From: Chloroflexota bacterium
Lineage (GTDB): Bacteria > Chloroflexota > Limnocylindria > Limnocylindrales > CSP1-4
Assembly: GCA_021786265.1 (NCBI GenBank)
Contig: JAJYNP010000174.1
Coordinates: forward strand, 1-5,650
Length of the DNA stretch: 5,650 bases
Reading direction: 5' to 3'
Below the pieces are notes generated by a model. It worked only from the letters and a program-made list of their open reading frames with translations. It did no database searches and was not told the origin of the DNA. How positions within the stretch are numbered: position 1 is the first letter of the stretch; each line of letters opens with the position of its first letter. Shown in pieces: positions 1-5,650 of this stretch. The translations under genes were made by a program, and so were the position numbers.

Positions 1-1139
1 GCCTCGGCGGTGTCGGTCGTGGAGACCACGCGTTCCCCCTCCTCCGCGGCGGGTCCGCGGCCCGCGCCGTCCGATCCGCCTGGCGGTGGCGCCGGCACGA
101 ACCCGTCGCGCAGCGGCACGCCCGCCACGGCCTCCTCCGCGGTCGGCGGGTTCCAGCAGGCGATCCGGTGCGTCGCCTGCGGTCCCGTCATCCGGATGGT
201 CGCTCCGGCCACCAGCGGCTCCAGGGCCGGGTTGGTCTCCCAGCACGTCGGCAGCCGCCAGGCGCACCTGGGCGCGAACGGGCAGCCGACGGGGGCACGG
301 CGCAGGTCGGGCGGTGTGCCCTCGATCGGGATGAGCGGCTCGCCCTCCGGACTGTCGAGGCGCGGGATCGAGTGGAGCAGGCCCACGGTGTACGGGTGGC
401 GCGGATGAGCGAACAGCTCCGGCGTGGGTGCGGTCTCGACCACGAACCCCGCGTACATCACGTTGATGCGGCGCGTCATCCCGGCCACCACCCCGAGGTC
501 GTGGGTGATCAGGATCACCGCTGTGTCCCGCTCGGTGGTCAGGCGCTGGAGCAGCTCCAGCACCTGCGCCTGGATCGTCACGTCGAGCGCCGTGGTCGGC
601 TCGTCCGCGATCAGGAGCTTCGGCTCCAGGGCGAGCGCCATCGCGATCATCACGCGTTGCCGCATCCCGCCGGAGAAGTGGTGCGGGAAGCTCTTGAGGC
701 GCAGCTCCGGGTTGGGGATGCCCACCATCCGGAGCAGCTCGATCGCGCGCTCCCGTGCCTCCCGCCGACCCACCGGACGGTGCGCCTGGATTGTCTCGAC
801 CATCTGCTCCTCGATGGTCAGGACGGGATTCAGGCTGGTCATGGGATCCTGGAAGATCATGGCGATGTCGCGGCCCCGCAGGTCCCGCATCTGCGCCTCG
901 GACGCCCGGGTCAGGTCGATGTCCTCGAAGCGGACCTCGCCCCCCTCGATCCGGCCGGCCGGCCGCGGCAGCAGCCGCATCACGGCCAGGTTCGTGACGC
1001 TCTTGCCGCACCCCGACTCGCCCACCAGCCCGAGCGTCTCGCCCTCCTCCACCTCGAACGACACGCCGTTGACGGCGTGCACGATGCCGTCGTGGGTGCG
1101 GAAGCGGACCACCAGGTCCCGGACGGACAGCAGCGCCAT
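1..1139 (-). CDS. dppD: Dpp/Opp-type importer ATPase, DppD-like (3' end outside window)
   Basis: Cytoplasmic ATP-hydrolysing subunit of the importer. I translated it by hand from ATG at 1139; 379 codons are open to the window edge with no stop. Visible motifs are Walker A GESGCGKS (residues 40-47), Q-loop [11 protein letters not shown] (95-105), signature FSGGMRQR (155-162), Walker B LLIADEP (175-181) with the D-loop ALD following, and the switch histidine in ITHD (H213). A C-terminal oligopeptide-transporter domain follows ([11 protein letters not shown] at 245-255), with cysteines C286, C292, C299 and C328 in the pattern that binds a 4Fe-4S cluster in studied DppD/OppD proteins. From about residue 331 a Pro/Ala/Gly/Glu-rich tail begins, so the frame already exceeds the usual 320-350 residues. 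The start follows the dppC stop by 6 nt. The family is certain; the substrate is not. The tail could be a simple extension or a linker to a fused second ATPase. Confidence 0.95.
   Translation of the reverse strand, partial: MALLSVRDLVVRFRTHDGIVHAVNGVSFEVEEGETLGLVGESGCGKSVTNLAVMRLLPRPAGRIEGGEVRFEDIDLTRASEAQMRDLRGRDIAMIFQDPMTSLNPVLTIEEQMVETIQAHRPVGRREARERAIELLRMVGIPNPELRLKSFPHHFSGGMRQRVMIAMALALEPKLLIADEPTTALDVTIQAQVLELLQRLTTERDTAVILITHDLGVVAGMTRRINVMYAGFVVETAPTPELFAHPRHPYTVGLLHSIPRLDSPEGEPLIPIEGTPPDLRRAPVGCPFAPRCAWRLPTCWETNPALEPLVAGATIRMTGPQATHRIACWNPPTAEEAVAGVPLRDGFVPAPPPGGSDGAGRGPAAEEGERVVSTTDTAE
29..43 (-). promoter_or_regulatory. Strong internal Shine-Dalgarno plus in-frame GTG in the dppD tail
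   Basis: On the minus strand a perfect AGGAGG (positions 43-38) sits 8 nt before a GTG whose first base is at 29. That GTG is codon 371 of the dppD frame, and no stop separates them. The arrangement looks like the start of a following gene, by family habit a dppF, but its frame is the same as dppD. Either the two ATPases are fused with an internal start, or the match is chance in a Glu-rich, GC-rich tail (GAG GAG codons make such sites easily). The deciding sequence is left of the window. Confidence 0.4.
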
Positions 1140-1145
1140 CCGACC

Positions 1146-2042
1146 CTACCGCTTCAGGCGCGGGTCGAGCGACTCGCGCAGCCCGTCGCCGAGCAGGTTG
1201 AACCCGATGGCGCTGATCGTGATCGCGGCGCCCGGGAAGAAGATCAGGTACGGGGCCGACTGGAGGAAACGCGCCGAGTCAGTCAGCATCTCGCCCCATT
1301 CCGCGATCCGTGGATCGCCGGGGCCGAGGCCCAGGAAGCCGAGACCGGCGACATCGATGATCGCCGTGGCCAGGGCCAGCGTGGCCTGCACGATCAGGGG
1401 CGTGAGCGCGTTGGGCAGCATGTGCCGCAGCAGGATGCGGGGCGTGGAGGCGCCCATGGACCGCGCAGCGATCACGAAGTCCGACTCGCGGAGGGCGAGC
1501 AGGCTTCCCCGGAGCAGCCGGGCGAAGATGGGCGTGTACGAGACGCCGACCGCGAGCATGATCTGGATCTGGCCACGGCCCAGCCAGGCCACGATCCCGA
1601 TCGCGAGCAGGATCCCGGGGATCGCCAGCAGCACGTCCGTCACGCGCATGAGGACCGCGTCGATCTTGCCGCCGGCACCGCCCGCGATCGCGCCGATCGA
1701 GACGCCCAGGATCAGCCCGAAGATCACCGCGATCACGCCGACCTGCAGGCTGAGCCGCGCGCCGTAGAGGACGCGGGAGAACTCGTCACGGCCCAGCAGG
1801 TCCGTCCCCATCAGGTGCGTCGCACTGGGCGGCTGCATCCGGTCCACGATCTGGCCGATCACCGGATCGTACGGGGCGATGAACGGCGCCAGGATCGCGC
1901 CCACGACGAAGATCAGGATGAAGACCAGGCCGACGATCGCGGGCCCATTGCGGAGCAGCCGGCGGAACGCGTCCCGCCACAGCCCCCGGCTGGCGCGCGG
2001 CGGTGCGGTGCGAATGGCGACGGCGGAGCTGCCCGCGGCCAT
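1146..2042 (-). CDS. dppC: Dpp/Opp-type importer permease, DppC-like
   Basis: Inner-membrane channel half that pairs with the DppB-like protein. It has 298 residues, the usual length for the family. A cytoplasmic N-terminus (1-30) leads into TM1 (about 34-55). The family motif GTDLLGRDEFSR (79-90) plus GARLSLQVG (94-102) follows, then TM2 (about 99-121), TM3 (about 137-153), further segments around 160-180 and 215-240, and a last one near 265-285. The ATPase-docking EAA loop is classic: AARSMGASTPRILLRHMLPN (192-211). It ends with the family-typical DGLRESLDPRLKR. Start is ATG at 2042, one base after the TGA of dppB (TGA-G-ATG), so translation is probably coupled to dppB by reinitiation; I see only a weak ribosome binding site within the dppB end. 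The stop TAG is 6 nt before dppD. Substrate cannot be read from the permease. Confidence 0.97.
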   Translation of the reverse strand: MAAGSSAVAIRTAPPRASRGLWRDAFRRLLRNGPAIVGLVFILIFVVGAILAPFIAPYDPVIGQIVDRMQPPSATHLMGTDLLGRDEFSRVLYGARLSLQVGVIAVIFGLILGVSIGAIAGGAGGKIDAVLMRVTDVLLAIPGILLAIGIVAWLGRGQIQIMLAVGVSYTPIFARLLRGSLLALRESDFVIAARSMGASTPRILLRHMLPNALTPLIVQATLALATAIIDVAGLGFLGLGPGDPRIAEWGEMLTDSARFLQSAPYLIFFPGAAITISAIGFNLLGDGLRESLDPRLKR

Positions 2043-2043
2043 C

Positions 2044-3048
2044 TCAGCTGTACCTGATCCGCGGGTTGAGATACGCGTAGCCGATGTCCACGATGAGGTT
2101 CACCACCAGGAAGATCACGGCGAAGATCAGGATCGAGGACTGGATCACGAAGTAGTCGTGGTCCTGGATCGCGTTCACCACCCAGGACCCCACCCCGTTC
2201 CAGGAGAACACGGTCTCGGTGATCACCGCGCCCGCGAGGAGCCCCCCCACCTCCAAGCCGATGATGGTGGTGACGGGCAGCCACGCGTTGCGCATGATGT
2301 GCCGGTCGTTGACGCGCTGCTCGGTCAGGCCCTTGGCACGCGCGGTCCGCACGTAGTCCTCGTTCATGACGTCGAGGACAGACGCGCGCGTGATCCGGGT
2401 GATGATCGCGAGCGGGATCGAGCCGAGCGCGATCGCCGGCAGGATCAGGTGCCGCAGTCCGTCCACGAAGGCGCCGGGCTGGCCGTCGATCAGCGCATCG
2501 ATGAGGACCATGTTCGTGTGCGGCGTCAGGTCGATGCGTGGGTCGAGCTGGCCGGCGGCGGGCAGCCAGTGCAGCTGCACGCCGAAGATGAACACGAGGG
2601 AGTAGCCGAGGACGAAGATCGGGATGGAGATCCCGAAGAGCGAAAGGACGGTGACGATCCCGTCGATCCACCCGTTGGGGTGGCGCCCGGCGAGCCGGCC
2701 CAGCGGGATGCCGATCCCGACCGCGAAGATGAGAGCCCCCAGGGTCAGCTCGACCGTGCCGGGGAAGCGCTGCGCGAAATCGGTCAGCACGGGGCGCCCG
2801 TTGATGATGCTGGATCCGAAGTCGCCGTGAAACAGGCCGTTGATGTACCCGATGTACTGCTCGTAGATCGGCTTGTCCAGGCCGAGCGACTGGTGCACCT
2901 GCTTGATGAGCGCGGGCGTGGCGTGCTGCCCGAGGATCGCGATCGCCGGGTCGCCGGGCAGCAGACGCACGAAGGCGAAGAGCACGACCGAGAGCCCGAA
3001 CAGGACGGGGATCGCCCCCAGCACCCGCCGGGCGATGTACCTCAGCAA
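2044..3048 (-). CDS. dppB: Dpp/Opp-type importer permease, DppB-like
   Basis: First inner-membrane channel subunit, 334 residues, standard length. The N-terminus MLRYIARRVLGAIPVLFGLS is typical of DppB/OppB and forms TM1 (about 9-28), followed by the family motif LLPGDPA (29-35) and an external region of about 65 residues. Further membrane segments lie near 101-118, 132-156, 197-216, 258-280 and 301-323. The EAA loop that contacts the ATPases is at about 231-258 (YVRTARAKGLTEQRV then HIMRNAWLP). The end, YLNPRIRYS, matches the conserved YxxxDPRI-type terminus. The start is taken as TTG at 3048: an in-frame TGA lies 18 nt upstream, and the family N-terminus begins exactly here. Ribosome binding is weak (GAGG about 11 nt upstream), so expression may be lower than that of the binding protein. 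It is 1 nt from dppC and separated from the binding-protein gene by 115 nt with two hairpins. Confidence 0.96.
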   Translation of the reverse strand: MLRYIARRVLGAIPVLFGLSVVLFAFVRLLPGDPAIAILGQHATPALIKQVHQSLGLDKPIYEQYIGYINGLFHGDFGSSIINGRPVLTDFAQRFPGTVELTLGALIFAVGIGIPLGRLAGRHPNGWIDGIVTVLSLFGISIPIFVLGYSLVFIFGVQLHWLPAAGQLDPRIDLTPHTNMVLIDALIDGQPGAFVDGLRHLILPAIALGSIPLAIITRITRASVLDVMNEDYVRTARAKGLTEQRVNDRHIMRNAWLPVTTIIGLEVGGLLAGAVITETVFSWNGVGSWVVNAIQDHDYFVIQSSILIFAVIFLVVNLIVDIGYAYLNPRIRYS

Positions 3049-3079
3049 CCGACGCTCGTCCTCGTCTCAAGGGCAGAGA

Positions 3080-3103
3080 CCCACCGCGCCTGGCGTCGGT
3101 GGG
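3080..3103 (-). promoter_or_regulatory. Second intergenic hairpin, just upstream of dppB
   Basis: CCCACCG (from 3103) pairs perfectly with CGGTGGG (3086-3080) over 7 bp. Inside it a 3-bp CGC/GCG extension with one bulged base closes a 3-nt CAG loop. No U-run follows, so it is not a canonical intrinsic terminator. It lies about 30 nt before the dppB start, next to a small GTCTC/GAGAC inverted repeat (3080-3076 and 3068-3064). Likely it adds to the transcript-processing or stabilising effect of the larger hairpin at 3121-3154; that role is inferred. Confidence 0.5.
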
Positions 3104-3120
3104 AACGTGGATCGGGGGGT

Positions 3121-3154
3121 GGTCCGGGGACGCCCGCGGGGGCGCCCCCGGACC
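3121..3154 (-). promoter_or_regulatory. Strong GC-rich hairpin between binding-protein and permease genes
   Basis: A 9-bp perfect outer stem (3121-3129 with 3146-3154, GGTCCGGGG against CCCCGGACC) is followed by one mismatch, then a 5-bp inner stem (3131-3135 with 3140-3144) and a 4-nt loop. It begins 9 nt after the TAG of the binding-protein gene. There is no U-tract, so it is either a leaky GC-type terminator or a 3' stabiliser that protects the binding-protein mRNA from exonucleases. Hairpins between binding-protein and permease genes, as in malE-malF, are known to set high binding-protein to permease ratios. The structure is visible; the function is inferred. Confidence 0.65.
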
Positions 3155-3163
3155 GGCTGGCTC

Positions 3164-4933
3164 CTACTTGTTGAGCCAGACCGTGTTGAACTCCTCGGTC
3201 AGGTTGCCGGCCCCGACGAAGCCCATCACGTACTTCGCCGCGGCGCCGGGCGGGGTCGAGTTGACGAGCGGAACGGTCGGCATATCGGCCGCGATCAGGT
3301 CCTGCGCCTTCTGCCAGAGTGCCTGGATCTGCGTCGGATCGGTCGCCGCCAGTGCCTGGTTCATCGTCGCGTTGAGCAGGTCGTTCTTGTAGGCGAACTC
3401 CGGCGACGGCGCGTTGCCGCTGTAGTGGAAGAACGCCGTCTGGAGGAAGTTGTCCGGGCCGGCCCAGTCACAGGTCCAGCCGAGGAGCCACATCGGGAAC
3501 TTCCCGACCTCCTCGTCGGAGATGTAGCCGGTCCGCCAGCCCTCGCTCTTGAGGTTGATCGTGAAGCCGACCGCCTGGAGGTCCTGCGCGATCGCCTGTG
3601 CCAGGCCCTTCGGGTCGGGCATGTACGGGCGCACGACGTCCGACGGGTAGTAAGATTCGATGGTCAGCTGGCTGGCCGGGACGCCGGACTGCTGGATCAG
3701 CGACTTGGCCTTGTTGGGGTCGTAGGTCGGCAGGTTCTCCGGCTTGTAGTACGCCGCCGACGGGGGCATCCAGTTGTCGGCCGGCTTGGCGAGGCCGGCG
3801 TAGAACGCCTGGATGTAGGCTTCCTTGTTCACCGCATAGGCGATCGCCATGCGGATGTCCTTGTTCTGCAGCAGCTTGTGGCCGGCCGGATCGTCCGCGC
3901 CCTTGGTGGTGGGATCCTGGTTCATCGAGATCTGCCCGATGTTGCAGGACTGCCCGCGGTCGATGACCTGCAGGTTCCCGGTGGACTGGATCGTCTGGAC
4001 GTCCGAGGGCGAGACGGTCTGCGCGAAGTCGATGTCACCCGACTGGAGCGCCTGCAGCTTCGCGGTCTGGTCCTGGAACGGCTTGAAGACGATCTGGTCC
4101 ACGTGGGCCATCCCGGCCGGATTCCAGTAGTTCGGGTTCTTGACCAGCGTCACGTGGTCGTTGGGCACCCACTCCTTGAACATGAACGGCCCGGTGCCGA
4201 CCATGCTCTTGCCCAGACCGCCCTGGCCCTGCGCGTAGGGGTTCTTGTCGAGCTGCCCGTTGTTCGCATCGCCGGCCGCCAGCGCGGTCGGGCTGTTGAT
4301 GCCGAACACGGCCAGCGTCGTCGCCAGCAGGAAGTTGCTCTGCGGCTGCTTCAGGTTGAAGACGACCGTGGTGGGATCGGGGGCATCCACGGAGACGATG
4401 TTCGAGGCGGACCCGAAGCCCCCGAAGACCGCCCCGTAGTAGTAGGCGTTGTCCTGGAGCTGGCCCGCCGGGAAGTTCTTCCAGCGGTCGTAGTTGTACT
4501 TGACCGCAGCGGCGTTGAAGTCGGTGCCGTCGTGGAACTTGATGCCGGTCCGGAGCGTGAACGTGTAGGTCTTGCCGTCCGGGCTCACGGTGGGCATCGA
4601 GGCGGCGAGCACCGGGATCACGTCGCTGACGGTGCCCGGCTTGAGTCCGACCAGGCCCTCGACCACCTGGTCGTCCACGTACGACGAGTTGCTGTCGCTG
4701 ATCAGCGCGGGGTCCGCGTAGACCATGTCGCCGTCGAGGCCGACGACGAGGGTGCCGCCGTCCTTCGGCGTCAGGGCGGCTGCCGATGCGGGCGCCGATG
4801 CCGGCACCGCTGCCGATGCGGGCGCGGCTGCCGATGCGGGCGCGGCGGGCGCCTGCGTGACCGCAGCGCCCGAGCACGCGCTGAATGCGATCGCTGCCAC
4901 CGCGAGCAGCGTGAACAGCCTGGAACGCGCCAT
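3164..4933 (-). CDS. Family-5 (DppA/OppA-type) solute-binding lipoprotein of ABC importer
   Basis: Extracytoplasmic receptor that captures the substrate and hands it to the DppB/DppC channel; 589 residues. The signal peptide is MARSR plus hydrophobic LFTLLAVAAIAF and lipobox FSAC with lipidated C20; Phe at -3 is less common than Leu. Residues 21-54 form a Pro/Ala/Ser tether. The SBP_bac_5 fold follows: GGTLVVGLDGD (59-69), DGKTYTFTLRTGIKFHDGTDF (119-139), MVGTGPFMFKEW (244-255), KLQALQSGDIDF (292-303), IRMAIAYAVNKEAY (360-373), and GWTCDWAGPDNF (485-496), which aligns with the DppA ligand-site motif GWTGDNGDPDNF, so D489 matches the Asp that holds the peptide amino group. Start is ATG at 4933 with AGGAGG 5 nt upstream; the frame stays open 42 codons further upstream, but those lack a signal peptide. 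Dipeptides or short peptides are the best guess; other solutes are possible, so no symbol is given. Confidence 0.94.
   Translation of the reverse strand: MARSRLFTLLAVAAIAFSACSGAAVTQAPAAPASAAAPASAAVPASAPASAAALTPKDGGTLVVGLDGDMVYADPALISDSNSSYVDDQVVEGLVGLKPGTVSDVIPVLAASMPTVSPDGKTYTFTLRTGIKFHDGTDFNAAAVKYNYDRWKNFPAGQLQDNAYYYGAVFGGFGSASNIVSVDAPDPTTVVFNLKQPQSNFLLATTLAVFGINSPTALAAGDANNGQLDKNPYAQGQGGLGKSMVGTGPFMFKEWVPNDHVTLVKNPNYWNPAGMAHVDQIVFKPFQDQTAKLQALQSGDIDFAQTVSPSDVQTIQSTGNLQVIDRGQSCNIGQISMNQDPTTKGADDPAGHKLLQNKDIRMAIAYAVNKEAYIQAFYAGLAKPADNWMPPSAAYYKPENLPTYDPNKAKSLIQQSGVPASQLTIESYYPSDVVRPYMPDPKGLAQAIAQDLQAVGFTINLKSEGWRTGYISDEEVGKFPMWLLGWTCDWAGPDNFLQTAFFHYSGNAPSPEFAYKNDLLNATMNQALAATDPTQIQALWQKAQDLIAADMPTVPLVNSTPPGAAAKYVMGFVGAGNLTEEFNTVWLNK
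4779..4844. repeat. Short in-frame tandem repeat encoding the Pro/Ala/Ser tether
   Basis: The 16-base core GCTGCCGATGCGGGCG occurs three times (4779-4794, 4809-4824, 4827-4842), with an 18-nt unit and a degenerate 12-nt copy (about 4794-4805) between the first and second. On the coding strand this gives PASAAA, PASAAV, PASA and PASAAA, all multiples of three, so copy-number change would lengthen or shorten the tether without shifting the frame. It joins the lipid anchor of the binding protein to its folded domain. Confidence 0.8.
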
Positions 4934-5069
4934 GCTCTCCTCCTGCACAGCTCGCGCTGGGACGCTCAGCGCACCCGAGCGGATGACCCATGATGCCATG
5001 TCGGCGCAATGAATGTCGGGCCAGACGCGATGGATCGTTGAGCCGCCCGCCGCGGCCACCGGAGCATGG
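4934..5069 (-). promoter_or_regulatory. Leader region of the binding-protein gene
   Basis: This 136-nt gap separates the upstream ATPase stop (TAG, 5072-5070) from the binding-protein ATG. Its clearest element is AGGAGG (4944-4939) 5 nt before the ATG. Just upstream is an inverted repeat, GCGCTG/CAGCGC (4972-4967 with 4959-4954) with a 7-nt loop. The middle (about 4985-5040) is less GC-rich than the flanking genes and is the natural place for a promoter, but I find no convincing -35/-10 pair. No U-tract terminator follows the ATPase gene, so readthrough from it cannot be excluded. Confidence 0.5.
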
Positions 5070-5650
5070 CTACGCCGGCGCGGCGACGGGCGCCGCGGCC
5101 TCGGCCACCAGGTGTTCGTGCTCCGGTCGCGTGCGCTCCGCGAAATGGCACGCCACGACGTGACCCGGGCCGGCGGCGGCCAGCGACGGGTCGACGGTCG
5201 AGCAGATCTCGGGGTTGCCCAGCCGCTCGCGCAGCCAGCAGCGCGGGTGGAAGTGGCAGCCCGACGGCGGGTTGACCGGTGAGGGGACGTCGCCCTTGAG
5301 TACCAGGCGCCGCCGCTTGACGCGGGGGTCGACCTGCGGCGCGGCCGAGAGCAGTGCCACCGTGTAGGGGTGGAGGGGGTGCTCGTAGAGCTCGGCCACC
5401 GGCGCCAGCTCCGCCATCTTGCCCAGGTACATCACGCCCACCCGGTCGCTGATGTACTGGACCACCGAGAGGTTGTGGGCGATGAAGAGGTAGGTCAGGT
5501 TGAACTGCCCGCGCAGCTGGACCAGCAGGTTCAGGATCTGGCTCTGGATCGAGACGTCGAGCGCCGAGACCGGCTCGTCGCACACGATGAAGTCGGGGCG
5601 CAGGGCGAGCGCCCGGGCGATCCCGATGCGCTGGCGCTGGCCGCCGCTGA
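5070..5650 (-). CDS. dppF: Dpp/Opp-type importer ATPase, DppF-like (5' part outside window)
   Basis: C-terminal 192 residues of the second ATPase type of these importers; the Walker A and Q-loop half lies beyond the right edge. The visible part opens at the signature [16 protein letters not shown], followed by Walker B and D-loop ([18 protein letters not shown]), then the switch histidine in FIAHNLSVV. The [10 protein letters not shown] wording and the downstream [13 protein letters not shown] motif are characteristic of DppF/OppF rather than DppD. The C-terminal domain has [13 protein letters not shown] and four cysteines (visible residues 131, 137, 149 and 167) in the pattern C-x5-C-x11-C-x17-C, then an Ala/Pro-rich tail ending at TAG. 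About 160 residues are missing, judged from family length. It is followed after 136 nt by the binding-protein gene. It may serve this transporter or close a preceding cassette. Confidence 0.95.
   Translation of the reverse strand, partial: SGGQRQRIGIARALALRPDFIVCDEPVSALDVSIQSQILNLLVQLRGQFNLTYLFIAHNLSVVQYISDRVGVMYLGKMAELAPVAELYEHPLHPYTVALLSAAPQVDPRVKRRRLVLKGDVPSPVNPPSGCHFHPRCWLRERLGNPEICSTVDPSLAAAGPGHVVACHFAERTRPEHEHLVAEAAAPVAAPA

Noticed and set aside
950..966. CCGGCCGGCCGG-rich stretch as a possible recombination or regulatory site
   Set aside because: It lies inside dppD and simply encodes Pro-Ala-Gly-Arg with GC-rich codons between Walker A and the Q-loop.
168..2057. 629-codon open frame on the plus strand
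   Set aside because: It lies antisense to dppD and dppC, which have full family motifs. Its product is a His/Arg/Asp/Gln-rich chain with no recognisable domain, as expected from the complement of GC-rich codons.
3121..3154. Calling the large hairpin a true intrinsic terminator of the binding-protein transcript
   Set aside because: There is no U-run after the stem, and the downstream permease genes have no evident promoter of their own, so full termination here would silence the transporter.
1879..3174. 431-codon open frame on the plus strand and 385-codon frame on the minus strand (1913-3070)
   Set aside because: Both overlap dppB, which has the correct length, TM pattern and EAA loop in its own frame. 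Their products are charged, repetitive and domain-free.
2873..4993. 706-codon open frame on the plus strand
   Set aside because: Antisense to the binding-protein gene; low-complexity Arg/Val/Asp/Gly composition and no motif. A shadow of strong GC third-position bias.
5042..5056. 5-bp GCCGC/GCGGC hairpin after dppF as a terminator
   Set aside because: Too short for this base composition and not followed by a U-tract.
4934..5059. Earlier in-frame starts for the binding protein (up to 42 codons upstream)
   Set aside because: An N-terminal extension would bury the signal peptide and lipobox. The ATG at 4933 has an ideal ribosome binding site and places the signal peptide at the very start.
4966..5067. 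33-codon reading frame starting 3 nt after the dppF stop (MLRWPRR...)
   Set aside because: No ribosome binding site, Arg-rich composition typical of random GC-rich frames, and it continues a shadow frame of dppF. No leader-peptide codon runs are seen.

Overview
The window is a high-GC (roughly two-thirds G+C by eye) bacterial segment. Every convincing gene lies on the minus strand and belongs to the peptide/nickel/opine (Dpp/Opp) class of ABC importers. The third codon position is almost always G or C. The binding protein is a lipoprotein with a long Pro/Ala/Ser tether, which suits a high-GC monoderm such as an actinobacterium or a Chloroflexota member. I cannot place it more precisely from sequence alone.

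Layout in transcription order, right to left: (1) 5650-5070, the C-terminal part of a DppF/OppF-type ATPase, entering from outside the window at its ABC signature motif; (2) 5069-4934, a 136-nt gap with a small hairpin and a strong Shine-Dalgarno site; (3) 4933-3164, a 589-residue family-5 solute-binding lipoprotein; (4) 3163-3049, a 115-nt gap with two stacked GC-rich hairpins; (5) 3048-2044, DppB-type permease; (6) 2042-1146, DppC-type permease; (7) 1139 to beyond position 1, DppD-type ATPase, still open at the window edge. Genes 5 to 7 are packed with gaps of 1 and 6 nt and are almost certainly cotranscribed and translationally coupled.

Together these encode one importer. The lipoprotein captures a peptide or similar small solute outside the membrane and delivers it to a DppB/DppC channel. 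A pair of ATPases, DppD plus a DppF-type partner, powers transport. The DppF at the right edge may be that partner, or it may be the last gene of a preceding, separate transporter, which would make this a tandem array of cassettes.

No RNA gene, mobile element, CRISPR array or obviously foreign segment was found. No undescribed system is evident. The points most worth a second look are the hairpin pair between the binding-protein and permease genes, a well-formed internal ribosome binding site plus in-frame GTG in the tail of the DppD frame (a possible DppD-DppF fusion or gene junction), and the F-A-B-C-D gene order. Long open frames on the plus strand are antisense shadows of the GC-rich genes.
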